A DNA stretch of 8,825 bases. It comes from Acidobacteriota bacterium. GTDB taxonomy: Bacteria > Acidobacteriota > Terriglobia > Terriglobales > Acidobacteriaceae. The stretch lies in NCBI GenBank assembly GCA_021819255.1, contig JAKART010000068.1, positions 1 to 8,825 on the forward strand, in the 5' to 3' direction. Both the position numbers and the translations under genes were made by a program. Below are positions 7,889 through 8,825 of this stretch, piece after piece (position 1 is the first letter of the stretch; each line of letters opens with the position of its first letter). The notes below the pieces were generated by a model that did no database searches, was not told where the DNA came from, and was given only the letters and a program-made list of their open reading frames with translations.

Positions 7889-7947
7889 ACTGTTTTCAAC
7901 AACTTAGGTTTGTAGCTGGTCTCATAAGCGCTTCTGTTTTAAATGCA

Positions 7948-8784
7948 CTACGCCCAAAATGGCAGATAGCGTGCCAGCCGTCTCGACCCGCCCACCGTCT
8001 CATCTGCCTTGACAAGCCCCTCCTCGATCGCAGCCGCGATCACCTGTGACACTAACGCACTCTTCTCCTCGCCAAGACCGAAGCGCTCCCTCAGAGACTT
8101 GTTCGTCATATGTCCTCTCACAACGTGCTTCAATGCGGCGTGTTGAAAACAAGCACGCGTACGATCTGCCCGCGTCATAGCTTCAAATTGACGATGGCCG
8201 TAAACTACAGCGACTGTTCGATGATGGGTCGTCGTAAAATCAGGGGCCGGAAGTTGAAACTCCTCCACCGCATTCACAACCTTATCGATTCCGCTGCCTT
8301 TTTCTTCGCAGGCCCCCATACGCCGCATCAAGTCTGCCAACCGTTCATTGCGAGACTGATAGCCGTCAATGAACCTGTTTCCAGGAACCATAGGCTCGCC
8401 AGGATTCGAAATTTCTATTCGATCTGCATAAATTTCGACCATCACCGACGCGCCGCCAATCGTGAAATCCTGATGAATCAGCGCATTTGCGATGAGTTCT
8501 CGAATGACGATATCAGGAACCAGCTTGTGCTCTTTCCGAGTAGCACCCTCGATGACTTCATTCTGGGGAAGCTGTCCCATGACGAACTGAACGAGGTTCT
8601 TAAATCCAGCGGCATATCCCGCTCCTTCGGGCTGATCCAACTTCGTATCTGCTTTCGAGGTTCCGTTATAGACCACCACGCGAGGCGCTTTGCGTGCAAC
8701 ATCGTCAAACGAGGTTAGCCTCTTTGCAAGCAGAATCGCGCCAAGTCTCTTGACCATGAAGCCCCTTGGGGAGCGCTCGACCAA
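7948..8784 (-). CDS. ATP-binding protein (Schlafen/AlbA-type, GHKL ATPase), C-terminal part; probably interrupted
   Basis: The visible 278 residues match the C-terminal part of a family of roughly 450-500-residue proteins with an N-terminal AlbA_2 (Schlafen-like) domain, a GHKL-type ATPase domain (HATPase_c_4) and a C-terminal winged helix. Seen here are LGAILLAKRL at 14-23, the ATP-binding N box RELIANALIHQD at 95-106, IEISNPGEP at 123-131, the glycine-rich EKGSGIDKVV at 161-170, and a helix-turn-helix-like stretch MTNKSLRERFGL at 226-237, ending in PFWA. The AlbA_2 domain is absent: the only starts are TTG (8784) or ATG (8757), and the frame is closed by TAA at 8815-8817. Family members often sit in type I restriction operons, fitting the position 59 bases before hsdR; their function there is not established. 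Sampled stretches are clearly lower in GC than the hsdR 5' half. It may be a pseudogene, or a short C-terminal product made by re-initiation. Confidence 0.8.
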   Translation of the reverse strand: MVERSPRGFMVKRLGAILLAKRLTSFDDVARKAPRVVVYNGTSKADTKLDQPEGAGYAAGFKNLVQFVMGQLPQNEVIEGATRKEHKLVPDIVIRELIANALIHQDFTIGGASVMVEIYADRIEISNPGEPMVPGNRFIDGYQSRNERLADLMRRMGACEEKGSGIDKVVNAVEEFQLPAPDFTTTHHRTVAVVYGHRQFEAMTRADRTRACFQHAALKHVVRGHMTNKSLRERFGLGEEKSALVSQVIAAAIEEGLVKADETVGGSRRLARYLPFWA

Positions 8785-8817
8785 GCGATCATGTTGAAGC
8801 CGCTCAAGTACTCCTTA
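8785..8817 (-). other. In-frame stop codon and untranslated family-like codons upstream of the ATPase fragment
   Basis: Ten codons between the TAA (8815-8817) and the TTG at 8784 read GVLERLQHDR, running straight into LVERSPRGFMVKRLGAILLA. In family members as I remember them the segment before LGAILFA reads much like G-I-L-E-R-L followed by a short linker, so these codons look like former coding sequence. The stop codon would then be a nonsense mutation inside the conserved protein. Only eight bases lie beyond it in the window, too few to test the upstream half. Confidence 0.55.
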
Positions 8818-8825
8818 GATCGGAA

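Noticed and set aside
7896..7925. Nine-codon open frame (MRPATNLSC) on the minus strand between the ATPase gene and hsdR
   Set aside because: It has no Shine-Dalgarno and no regulatory codon pattern; a frame this short is expected by chance.

Overview
The window reads as a stretch of a GC-rich bacterial chromosome. Gene content and style (SSS-family sugar-type transporter, CtaA of the two-cysteine type, several genes without a clear Shine-Dalgarno, small exported Lys/Ala/Asp-rich protein) would suit an acidobacterium such as a member of Terriglobia. That placement is an inference from general resemblance; no rRNA or other phylogenetic marker is present.

Layout: (1) 1-1706, minus strand: a Na+/solute symporter whose last codons run off the left edge. 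(2) 1707-2095: a 389-base divergent intergenic region with a perfect 12-bp LacI/GalR-style palindrome and a weak promoter candidate for the transporter. (3) 2096-2443, plus strand: a small exported protein with four LEA-like 11-residue repeats, the only plus-strand gene. (4) 2679-3674, minus: heme A synthase ctaA, with a terminator-like hairpin between it and the convergent small gene. (5) 3807-4649, minus: proC, the last step of proline synthesis. (6) 4745-7888, minus: hsdR, the motor/nuclease subunit of a type I restriction-modification system. (7) 7948-8784, minus: the C-terminal part of a Schlafen/AlbA-like ATP-binding protein (GHKL ATPase domain plus C-terminal winged helix), whose frame is closed by a stop codon just upstream of a poor TTG start.

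The left half is housekeeping and transport; the right part (from about 4.7 kb) is the edge of a defence locus. HsdR works only in a complex with HsdM and HsdS, which are not in the window and would be expected to the right, upstream on the same strand. The AlbA-like ATPase is a frequent companion of type I systems, but here it looks interrupted.

I do not see a clearly new biological system. The points most worth checking are the in-frame stop in the ATPase gene, the operator palindrome upstream of the transporter, and two short tandem duplications (23 bp and 21 bp) lying in successive intergenic regions, one of them directly abutting the proC start codon.
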